Assembly: GCF_910591885.1 (NCBI RefSeq)
Contig: NC_063281.1
Location: 6,296,700-6,360,699 of the forward strand
Direction: 5' to 3'
Length of the DNA stretch: 64,000 nucleotides
From: Bombus terrestris
Taxonomy: Eukaryota > Arthropoda > Insecta > Hymenoptera > Apidae
Shown here: positions 37,471-47,978 of the stretch, one piece after another
How the letters are laid out: each line of letters starts with the position of its first letter
Numbering within the stretch: the stretch's first letter is position 1
Program-made: the position numbers and the translations under genes
The notes under the pieces: generated by a model
What the model was told of the DNA's origin: nothing
Databases searched by the model: none
What the model saw: the letters and a program-made list of their open reading frames with translations, nothing else

Positions 37471-39336
37471 ATGATGTTAAAAAATACGGGAAAAATCGAG
37501 GAATTAAAGAAACGTACAGCGTGGAAGTTATTGAGTGCAACAGATTTCGAATCGTTGATGTATCCTTGCTTTTTCATCTGCTGGCTACTCGGATATTTTC
37601 CTTATAAGTACGAACATCAAGTATACTCACTTTCGAAGGGCCGTTTCGCTTTTTCTACGTCTATGATGTTCATTTTCGTGTGTTCGTTAATGATCGCAAT
37701 CTACGAAACAAATATTGGTATGAAAATAAACGACAGCATACCAAAGACGATTCACGAGAACATGTACGCGTTCTTAGATGGGCTCGTGATCGTGGTGATG
37801 TATTTTTTAACTGACGCCCGATTATCAGTGATTCAAAATCTGTCAAGAACCAGCTGCATATTGTCTACAAAGGATTTCAAAGATTTATCTAAAATGATTC
37901 ACACGAAAGACATTTTAGGTTCTTTATTTCTGGCCATCCACATACCAAACTGTTTTAAGCACAACATTTTCGTGACAGTATGGAATCTTACGTACATATA
38001 CATAATGATGGCCAACTTTTCCATGGACATATTCTACATAAATTGCGTGTGCATTTTGAAAGATTGCTTCAAGAAAATGGAAGAATCTATACGACAACTG
38101 AAGAAGTTCCGAATCAATGATAATATGTCGACGCAGACGTTTATGCATCATGAACAGATAAGTTCATTGGTGGTGATGAAGCTGAAGAATTTAGAGGAAA
38201 AACACTTGGAAATCAGCGATGGTTTGGAATTGCTGAACCATACGTTTATGATACGTGTTATAATCGCAGCTATTACGACTTTCAGCGTGGTCACCTTTGA
38301 TATATATTTCTATATAATTTCTGTACACAGTAAATTTCCTGCAAACATTAAGTACTGGTACAAACCGTATATCACGCCAGCCGCTTTCTATTTTATCAAA
38401 TTTGGTATGATGATTTGGGCGTGTGAGGCAGCGACGAATCGAGCGAGAAAAATGAAGACGACACTTTGGGATGTTTTCAGTGCTACGAACGATCCACTCG
38501 TGAAACGCGAGGTAACAATTTAACTATAGTAATACTATTATTATTAAACTGCGAAAACTCAAACGTACAAAGATGTTCAGAATGCGGATGTGTAATGTAC
38601 AGAAATATATAAACTTATCAAAATATAATCAATAGAATATGTACATCCTATTTCATTAATTGTATTTAAAAAGGTATAAATTTACAGTCTAACTATTGTA
38701 GTAATGGTCCGGATAAAATCGTTACGTGATCTTCGGAAAAAAATACGTATGTATGAATACGAAATACGTTTCAATGTTACATTAATTATGAAATTGCAGG
38801 TGGAGATTTTTTCTCTGCAAATAATGCACACGACAAACATATTCACGACAAAGACATTCGATATGAATTCATCATTTTTGACAAAGGTAATACGAAAACA
38901 ATTCATGAAGTTTCTATAGTCGGTTGACTTATTAACTCTTTCGCGTACGGTGCTCCGGTTACTTTAACCATTATCCATTAAAACGACATTTGCTTTGGTT
39001 GAAGCTGCTTCTGATCTTATTACATTTTCTCTTTTTTATAAAACCATCAGAAAATATGTATTACTATTATTACTAGAAATTTCTATCAATAATAACGAGC
39101 GATAAAAAATAATTAGATACAAGATAATTGGTGGTAGAAGAAAATTTTTTTGCGGATGCCCAAAGAAATTCTTGGGCGTGTCAACTCGTTCTCGAAAGAG
39201 TTAATTTCATATTGTTAGGATTTTAATTCTCTAACAATAATGTGTATTTTTGTAGATCGTCGGAGGTATCATAATGTACATCTTGATCCTGATTCAGTTT
39301 TTACTAAACTACGTTGAGTGCACTCCTCATATGTAA
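37471..39336 (+). CDS. Gustatory receptor B3 (subfamily B)
   Basis: Exons 37471-38511, 38800-38886 and 39256-39336 encode 402 aa, with phase-0 introns and the same hairpin-bearing intron 2 as B1. Motifs: WLLGYFPYKYEHQ, CFKKMEESIRQLKKF, ISDGLELLNHTF and MYILILIQF. It is very close to B4 throughout and to B1 from about residue 100 to the end. The stretch downstream of exon 2 is nearly identical to that of B1, including the 1.3 kb that precedes the next A gene. Confidence 0.92.
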
Positions 39337-40166
39337 TGAAAGCGAGATCTTTGAAGTGACGTGATTCTGTAGGCGATCTTTATTAAATCTTTGGCAGCTT
39401 TTTGATCGGAAAACTATAATGGAGGGAAAACAAGCGAAAGAATATTAAATACTGGAAGTTGATAACATAATCGCCGCATAGAGCAGTGACGTCAATAGAT
39501 ACGTTCTAAGTAGAAAAATTAACGATAATGTGTAACATCAACGCGCTCTTTTCGATTACCTTCGTATTTTTGATAAACGATACATACATATATTATTACG
39601 ACTCACTTTCTCGCCGATACTAATTATGTACCGTCGTTTAAGTTGTATAACCAATATAAAAATTAGATACTTACCAAAATAACAGTTCTAAATATTCTGA
39701 TGAAGCTTCTGTTTCAAAATATTATTATTTTAAATAATGTATTTGCTATAATGGTTCACAGCTGAGAAATTCACGAAGTAAGCACTAAGATAGATAGTGC
39801 ATCATGAATTATTGTAGATTCACCTAGTTTCATCGATCAATTTCAATCAAGATAATGCTGTTACTTCTATATTCCCTGTAAGTCTTTAATATTACGAAAC
39901 TCCTTTCGTTAATGAATTGCACTATTTTCTTGCTTTAGATGCTCGAATTAGATCCGAGTAAAAATGATTAAATTTCATCATTGTTCGACAAACAATACAT
40001 AGACCTTTTACAGTGAGAGATGTGTTTCTTCGTGTGACAGTACAAAGCACAGTCTCAAAGGTGAACTTAGCCTTCGTACGAAAAATAAAGTTTCATTCAT
40101 TTCGTGAGGACTAAATCGTACGTAAAAATTACTAAAAATTACATTGTTTTAATTCAGATCTTTAAA

Positions 40167-41488
40167 ATGTTTAGTCGATCGCGGAAACATGAACCAAGGA
40201 CAAATAAAAAACTTAAATCATCGTCGTTATACTTCGGGAGTTACACGTCTTTAATAAGTCCCGGTGCTTCTATCAATCGTTTAATGGGATTTTTGCCATA
40301 CAAACTCGAATCATCGAAACTTGTGTATTCGAAATCATACTTTGTTTTCTCTACAATTTCTATGATTATTTATTCGATCTGCGTAATTCTTTCTCTGTTC
40401 CAAGTCAACTTTTCTTCTGTGCAGCTTCCAACACTTGCAAATAAGTTACATATTACTCTCCTAATTCTTTGCGGGCCTGTGATTTTCATCTCGGCTTATG
40501 CCAATAATCATTCAATGGTCCGAGTGATCGATGGTATCTCGAACGTTTCTCGTATGCTATCATCAGAAACTTGGCATAAAGTGGCTACAAGAATTGTTAT
40601 AAAAGATATTTTAATCCTGATACTACCAATGTGCTATATTCCAGTTACCATCTACACAAATTTAATTTTTGCTTATATCTGTTGGTATACTTTTCTCGGT
40701 GTCACCGCACTTATTAGTTTGTACACGAATAACGTATACGTGCTAAATGTCTGTTTTAAACACATAAACGATTCTTTAGTGCAAGTGAAGGAAATTCTAG
40801 TTAATGATGAGCCTCATCTACTCAGAAGAGTCTATCACATGCAGAAGAATCCTATATTGTTGACGAAGCTGAGGGCTCTTAAAAAGCAACATCTAGAGAT
40901 GAGCGAAATTGTTCAGCTACTGAATAACACGTGTAGCATGCAGATCGAGGCCATGTTAACAATACTGTTCATCGACATTACGTTCAATATGTACAATTAT
41001 TTATCCGCGGACAAAAAAGTGGGTGAGGCGAAATCGCTGACTCTTATTCTTGGCCTCGCGATTTATTACGCCGTGCATATAATTATCACAGTTTCGATCG
41101 TTGAAATTACCAGGGATCAAATGCAGAAAACTGGCCGCGACGTTCATCGAATTCTTGTACATACTTTCGACGAGCAGGTGACGACGGAGGTAAGATGATA
41201 CGATTACTTTACTATCGATGATTTATGTTGGAAATATAGAAGAAATATATTGAAATTATAATCAATGTACGTGATTCTAGTTGGAGTTGTTTTCGTTGCA
41301 AGTGCTACAAAAGGGTAAAGCGTTCGTGATGAATGGACTCGTAATAGACGCAACCCTTTTGACAAAGGTAATAGGAGATTGGATCAGAAGGAATGAAGTA
41401 TTTTTGTCAACACTTTTTACAGATGGCGTGCGGGATTACCACTTTTTTGTTAATATTAGTGCAGTTCCTACTCGTCGAGTCTTGTTGA
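40167..41488 (+). CDS. Gustatory receptor A4 (subfamily A)
   Basis: Exons 40167-41189, 41281-41367 and 41423-41488 encode 391 aa. The first 130 residues and the 5' flank are almost the same as in A2. Changes from A2 cluster in TM4 (ILILPMCYIPVTIYTNLIF) and around TM5-TM6 (LSADKKVGEAKS). The loop and C-terminal motif TFLLILVQF are conserved, and exons 2-3 match A3. The start is ATG 40167; the upstream in-frame stretch begins with GTG. The mosaic of A2-like 5' half and A3-like 3' end points to recombination or gene conversion within the array. Poly(A) signal at 41531-41536. Confidence 0.92.
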
Positions 41489-41530
41489 TGAGAAGCTTCA
41501 ATTAGTAAAACTTGGTCTTACTTCTTTCGC

Positions 41531-41536
41531 AATAAA
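41531..41536 (+). terminator. Poly(A) signal between A4 and B4
   Basis: AATAAA 43 bases after the A4 stop, at the same place as after A3. Confidence 0.55.
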
Positions 41537-41769
41537 GTCAGATATTTAATCAAGTTAAAAGCATTTTCATTGCACGATGAAATAGCAATCCACATTATTT
41601 ATTTACACACACATTTCATTATCGAACTGCATTTTTTCGTGCTTTGATGAATGAGTTTCATTAGCGAAAGTGTCTCCGTCTTAAAAACGATAGTCGTTTG
41701 TGAGAAATTGTACTCCACGTACATTCATGACCAAGTTCTTTTATTAATTTCGAATTTATCCACCATTTA

Positions 41770-43635
41770 ATGATTTTAAAAAGTACGGGAATAACCGAGG
41801 AATTAAAGAAACGTAGAACATGGAAGTTATTGAGTGCAACAGGTTTCGAATCGTTGATGTATCCTTGCTTTTTCATCTGCTGGCTACTCGGATATTTTCC
41901 TTATAAGTACGAACATCAAGTATACTCACTTTCGAAGGGCCGTTTCGCTTTTTCTACGTCTATGATGTTCATTTTCGTGTGTTCGTTAATGATCACAATC
42001 TACGAAACAAATATTGGTATGAAAATAAACGACAGCATACCAAAGATGATTCACGAGAACATGTACGCGTTCTTAGATGGGCTCGTGATCGTTGTGATGT
42101 ATTTGTTAACTGACGCTCGATTATCAGTGATTCAAAATCTGTCAAAAACCAGCTGCATATTGTCTACAAAGGATTTCAAAGATTTATCGAAAATGATTCA
42201 CACGAAGGATATTTTAGGTTCTTTATTTCTGGCCATCCATATACCAAACTGTTTTAAGCACAACATTTTCGTGACAGTATGGAATCTTACCAACATATAC
42301 ATAATGATGGCCAACTTTTCCATGGACATATTCTACATAAATTGCGTGTGCATTTTGAAAGATTGCTTCAAGAAAATGGAAGAATCTATACGACAACTGA
42401 AGAAGTTCCGAATCAATGATAATATGTCGACGCAGACGTTTATGCATCATGAACAGATAAGTCCATTGGTGGTGATGAAACTGAAGAGTTTAGAGGAAAA
42501 ACACTTGGAAATCAGCGATGGGGTGGAATTGCTGAACCATACGTTTATGATACGTGTTATAGTCGCAGCTATTACGACTTTCAGCGTGGTTACTTTCGAT
42601 ATATATTTCTATATAATTTCTATACACAGTAAATTTCCTGCAAACATTAAGTACTGGTACAAACCGTATGTCGTGCCAGCCGCTTTCTATTTTATCAAGT
42701 TTTGGATGATGATTTGGGCGTGTGAAACAGCGACGAATCGAGCGAAAGAAATGAAGACGACACTTTGGGATGTTTTCAGTGCTACGAACGATCCATTCGT
42801 AAAACGCGAGGTAACAATTTAATTATAGTAATACTATTATTATTAAACTGCGAAAATTCAATCGTACAAGGATGTTCAGATTGCGGATGTGTAATGTATA
42901 GAAATATATAAACTTATCAAAATACAATCAATAAAATATGTACATACTATTTCATTAATTGTATTTAAGAATGTATAAATTTATAGTCTCACTATTGTAG
43001 TAATGGTCCGGATAAAATCGTTACGTGATTTTCGGAAAAAAATACGTATGTATGAATACGAAATACGTTTCAATGTTACATTAATTATGAAATTGCAGGT
43101 GGAGCTTTTTTCTCTGCAAATAATGCACACGACAAACATATTCACGGTAAAGACATTCGATATGAATTCATCATTTTTGGCAAAGGTAATACGAACACTA
43201 TTCATGATGTTTCTACAGTCGCTTGATTTATTAACTCTTTCGTGTTCGGTGCTGCGTTTACTTTAACCATTATCCATTAAAACGACATTTGCTTTGCGTG
43301 AAGCTGCTTCTGATCTTAGTACATTTTGTCCTTTTTATAAAACCATCAGAAAATATGTATTACTATTATTACTAGAAATTTCTGTCAATAATAACGAGCG
43401 ATAAAAAATAATTAGATACAAGATAATTGGTGGTAGACGAAAATTTTTTTGCGGATGCTGAAAGAAATTCTTGGCCGTGTCAACTCGTTCTCGAAAGAGT
43501 TAATTTCATATTGTTAAGGTTTTAATTCTCTAACCATAATGTGTATTTTTGTAGATCGTCGGAGGTATCATAATGTACATCTTGATCCTGTTTCAATTTT
43601 TACTAAACTACGTTGTGTGCACTCTTCATATGTAA
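41770..43635 (+). CDS. Gustatory receptor B4 (subfamily B), last gene of the array
   Basis: Exons 41770-42810, 43099-43185 and 43555-43635 encode 402 aa. Nearly identical to B3 in residues 20-290, with small differences at the N-terminus (MILKSTGITEELKKRR), in the TM5-TM6 region and in exon 2 (VELFSLQ for VEIFSLQ). TM7 motif MYILILFQF. It lies 281 bp after A4. Similarity to the repeated unit stops about 50 bases after the stop codon: the sequence GTGACGTGATTCTGTAGGCG that follows other B genes is still present, then unrelated DNA begins near 43700. This marks the right boundary of the array. Confidence 0.92.
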
Positions 43636-44283
43636 TGAAAGCGAGATCTTTGAAGTGACGTGATTCTGTAGGCGCATGTGTTCTTTATTGATTCTTTGGC
43701 CGTATTCTGTGAGACCATACGCTGTTTCCATGCGCGGACACCTGTAATGATTCTGCATTCGCTTGCTTATTTATAAATGGTAAAGCGTGTGTATAAGTGT
43801 GATCACTAAATGACAGTATTTAAGCGAGCTCAGTAATTACAATATCGCGAGATAATCTTGAAACGCTTTCTTTTAATTTATGATTATAGGATATTCTACT
43901 CTTAATACTGAATAGTACCGTCATATGGTAACATTGAAATTTCAATGTTTAGAGATTTGATTAAAATTTTTATAAAAGTGATTCGATAGCTTAATATTTT
44001 AGATACTTTTCATATTCGTCTGTTACCACAGTTAACATTTAACAAATTTTGAAAATATATTTCCTCTGGTTTAGTGTAACACAATTATATAATATAGTTA
44101 CATATCTAAATTTAGGTGAAAGGAATTATAATTTAGTTGCAATAACTATCATATAAGTACAAATATGTTTTTAAGATACTATTGTAGTATCGTGGATAAG
44201 TGGCCTAAGAAATATCGGGTGAACCATAAAAAATATTACGAGAAAACCTAAGTGCGGTTAGGCCAAAAGAGTCTGGAAACTTC

Positions 44284-44303
44284 AATGGGTCGAGCGACCC
44301 ATT
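44284..44303. repeat. Near-palindrome in a GC-richer block
   Basis: AATGGGTCG and its reverse complement CGACCCATT flank a 2-base centre. The surrounding 44195-44365 is richer in G+C than its neighbours and includes ACCGGGGGGTCG. It may be the remains of an inserted element. Confidence 0.6.
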
Positions 44304-44370
44304 ATTGTGCTGTCGATCCTTCAGTCAAATAGTTACCCGGCTTATCGTTACCGGGGGGTCGTTCCCTAAA

Positions 44371-44512
44371 GAGTTGAGTTGTGAGGAGACAAGTTGTGAG
44401 TTGAGGGTCAAGTTGTGAGCAGTCGAGAGTTGAGTTGCCGAGTTACTATAAGTTGTTAACTACTAGTTGTGAGTTGTGAATTAACTATTTAGTTGTTTAG
44501 TTATAGCACATT
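44371..44512. repeat. Degenerate AGTTGTGAGTTG repeat
   Basis: About a dozen irregular copies of GAGTTG, AGTTGTGAG and TAGTTGT units, decaying to the right into TAGTTGTTTAGTTA. A low-complexity expansion attached to the GC-richer block on its left. Confidence 0.7.
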
Positions 44513-44958
44513 ACTGTATTTAGTTCACGTTAAATAACCATCGTTTCCTGCTTAATCCATCGTAAATAGATCTATCGATTGATAAACTTATCATATAGGA
44601 TAGAAATCATTGGAAATCCTAATTTCTAATATTTTTAAGCAAATAAAAAATCCTATACTATTTTCTTTTAATCCTTTACGTGATCGGATGTCTCATTCAG
44701 TAACACTTAATTTAAAAAATAAGAAATTTCGTTTTACACGTTCTTCAGGTTCTTCCTTTATGTATTCTAAAACGATATAATTTCAATTTTAAAATGGATA
44801 TATGATAGATAGATAATCCTATCGTGATAGAGGTGTCGTTATTTATTTCCAAACTCGATCTCAATGAGTCTGAAGAATGGAAATGCGGTGCGTAATCACC
44901 GTGCAGACGATAAAAACGTTCTAGGCATATGTATTAAAACACCAACGATACCACCAGC

Positions 44959-45189
44959 TTAAGGGATAAATATCGCACTCAATTTAAATGTTTCTGGATT
45001 TATCTTCGTCGACGCGCTGTTGACAATGAACTGTTTAACGGCGATGATTGATATTGTTCTATAGATAAACAGGATCGCGAATACAAACCTTGTTGGTCTT
45101 TCGTTACGACGTAATTTATCGACTTTAAACTCGTTTATTATCGCAGCAATAGAATTAACAACAGTAAGGAGTTTACGATAAACGATCAT
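44959..45189 (-). other. Unassigned open frame, 76 aa
   Basis: ATG to TAA on the minus strand. The translation has mixed composition (for example NEFKVDKLRRNERPTRFVF, then INPETFKLSAIFIP), and the frame continues to look protein-like past the stop (AGGIVGVLIHMPRTF). That would fit a decayed membrane-protein fragment. I cannot name a family. It could equally be chance. Confidence 0.15.
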
Positions 45190-47099
45190 ATAGCTTTCTT
45201 TTATCTTCCATAGCTTGTCATGGAAATAAATTACATATAAGTTACGTATATGTTTAGTTGTTTTTTACTTTGCATATATGGTGAAATATCTTGTTTACGT
45301 GGCTGAGGTTCGTGGTAATGAACCAACAATTTTGATCATTAGAAAAGCAAGGCACGAGTGTCAGGCGTGAACACTCGAAGTAGAAGTGTCAGTTTCATTG
45401 GATACATTATGGGGTAGAGTCAAGTCAATCTATTCTTTTCAAGGTTAATGTTGCGACAAGAGATAATACGCGGAGGTAGTAAGAGATACTTTCAACTAAA
45501 TACTATCACGTATGATATTCATATCGTGAAATGTTCGAACGATGACAATTTCATTGACATTGTTATTCCACGAGAGGAGTTTGAATATTTAGTTATATGA
45601 ATTCACGCGTCTATTTCGTCATTCGATACGTAAAATAATATTAAATCTACCAACGATGGATATTTGTACTACTTCTTATCGTAAGATTAGAGATTTTTCT
45701 TTTATAATATGCACACCACGATATATGGTCTCGTCACACTTCAAATATCTAAAAGTCTTCTTTGCTTTTAACGATGTAGCAAATATTTGATACATAGTAA
45801 TGGAAGCTTGCAACTATGGAATTACGGTATAGTCGTACGCTTTTTTATACTGAAGGTTATTTTAATGTAATTTTAGCGCTCACTACGAGATGCAATAACA
45901 AAAGACACATGCTTTCGTACTAAAACATATTAATCATATTGAAAAATTCAAATTTAATGGTCTTAACAGAAAATTGTTCATAAACAACTTAGTTTAATAA
46001 TCGTAATAAGTCGTTGATCCTTATTTTTTTAAGATCGATATCTTAAATATTTGTTGTATTACGAGAAGCACAGGATTTCTAGCAAAGAGATAAATTATGG
46101 AACTGTACAAGAAGATTTAATACGATATTATATTTTCCAACAAATTATTAAATACTTACTCGTATTAGATACTTTTTTATCTCTTTAATGGTGAAACAGA
46201 TACTTATCGTAAAAACGAAGAATTAATTTCTCATATATTTTCAATCGGAGCAACGCTGTCTCTATACTTTCACTCAGACCGAACAACAAAAGCTGCGTCA
46301 ACAATCTGCGACGACTTTCAAATGTACCATTCCATTTCATACGTTGCAAAGGAAAAGTGCAAAAAAAGAACTTTCTCGTCATTTATCATTCACTTTCTTT
46401 GATCAGAACGAGAAATATTGTATGAGGCAAAGTGAATATTTTTACCCATTGATAACTGTTCGATGCTCCTTGCCAATTGCTTCCTAGTAAGATGATAATT
46501 TAATTTTTCTGATGTATTAGATTGTATATGAAATGTCGTTTCATTAAATAAAAATATAGCCGAAAATAGTTTCCTCAAAACGTCATATTGTATATGCAAT
46601 CAAAGTAATTTCCATATGATTCAACAACGGACTTTCCCAACGAGTTTCATTATTCTGCATTTATAAGAATTACCGTTTCTAGAATTTAAATACAGTTCTT
46701 TTTTAAAACAGTTGATTTAAGTTTAGCGTTAAAACATTTCCTAAGTGGAATAACGCCAAATACTAAATTTAGATTCTCATTAAATTCATGGCAGATTTTC
46801 TAAATTTAAGCTCATGCAAAGAACGATACGAATATTCTGATTATCGATTGTTATCGATAATCGGCTGTCGCCAATAACGAGCTTTCGATATATTCGTTAT
46901 AGATCTGTTTAATACTCGGTACATATACGCGATTCAAAACCAAATGTCTTCTTCTTTTAATATAGTCAATCATTAAGAAGAAAACAAGGCCAAATCAATG
47001 GTATCGATTGAAATATAAATTTCAGAGAAATTACAGTTCGTATAAAACTCAATACCATTGTTAACAATATTTTTGAAAGTCACGTGTCACCATCGTGCT

Positions 47100-47977
47100 T
47101 CCTCGGGAATAAAGTTGACGAGAATGAGAAGATATCGGGCAAGGGCGGCGCGTCTCCGCGGAGTTGAACCCCTGTTAAGCCAATCAAACTTTTAATCGGT
47201 GCAGCTACTTTGTTTTGTCCAATTCTGGCGGTAAACAGGCGGCCGATTTGTCGTATAGACGATCACGCGACTGCGCGAGGAATCGCGCGCTCCCAGACGC
47301 CGTAGCGTTGTTAGTTATTACTATGTGACCGATACGCAGTTGTTCAGTGTTGCGCCAACAGCCGCGCGGTAAATTTGCGAATAAGGTGTTGCCAGTCTGA
47401 TCGATATATCGAGTCTTGCTCTATCTATCAGTTAACCGGACAAGTGACAAGATCGACGCGATTCGACAAAAACTTCGTTGTTATATATGGGATTGCGCGG
47501 TTTAAGGGTTGTTCCTCGACGATCGAGTTCTTTCGTGTGTATCGCAATTTTTCGAGGAAAAAATTTGAATGGAATTTGGATGGAAGGACATCGGTCGAAG
47601 ACGACAGAGAGTGAGGAGAGTTTTATGTAATAAGTGTTGGGCTAGAAAAAAATAGTGACCAGCATCGAACGCTAGAGCGATTAGATAAAACACAAGCAGA
47701 AAAGCTGTAACACAGTGGTGTATAAAATTCCATAAGACACTGACGGTTGGAAATTCACAACGTTTCATTGATACGTGATACGTTATACGTTCGACGATGC
47801 GTTCTGTTTGCACGCTGCGAATAAAGCTATAGGTGTATTCGACTATATGTATATAGCGGTATTCCGCGCGCCTTTATACGGTACGATGTGTTCTTAGCTG
47901 CTTGATGGGTTTCCTCGAGCGAGAATAAGTCGAGGACGAGCGAAGGAATTATACTAGCTTCGTTTCTACGTGATGAA
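47100..47977 (+). promoter_or_regulatory. CpG-rich block, candidate promoter and 5' UTR exon
   Basis: From about 47130 the sequence turns G+C and CpG rich (GGGCGGCGCGTC, CAGGCGGCCGATTTG, GCGCGCTCCCAGACGCCG, CAACAGCCGCGCGG). It remains mixed until a consensus splice donor, GAA then GTAAGTAG, with the donor G at 47978. This is what an insect promoter plus non-coding first exon often looks like. The only ATG close to the donor (47973) would leave two codons in the exon. No TATA or initiator can be fixed by eye. Plus-strand orientation is inferred from the donor. Confidence 0.35.
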
Positions 47978-47978
47978 G

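Larger units (their letters stand above)
27231..43680 (+). repeat. Tandem array of four A-B receptor gene pairs
   Basis: Start codons of the A genes are at 27231, 31622, 35865 and 40167 (spacings 4391, 4243, 4302). Start codons of the B genes are at 28923, 33290, 37471 and 41770 (4367, 4181, 4299). Coding, intronic and intergenic sequence all repeat, so the unit is a genomic segment, not just a gene. At twice the period, B1 to B3 (8548) and A2 to A4 (8545) have equal spacing and the highest intergenic similarity. Confidence 0.9.
43681..47099. other. Intergenic DNA right of the receptor array
   Basis: Mostly AT-rich, with no recognised gene. It contains the GC-richer block and AGTTG-type repeat at about 44195-44515. 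A minus-strand open frame (45189-44959, 76 aa) and two further minus-strand frames at 46599-46185 have somewhat protein-like translations but no family I can name. Confidence 0.4.

Noticed and set aside
47375..47614. 79-aa open frame in the 47 kb CpG block
   Set aside because: No domain; starts and ends inside a promoter/5' UTR-like region.
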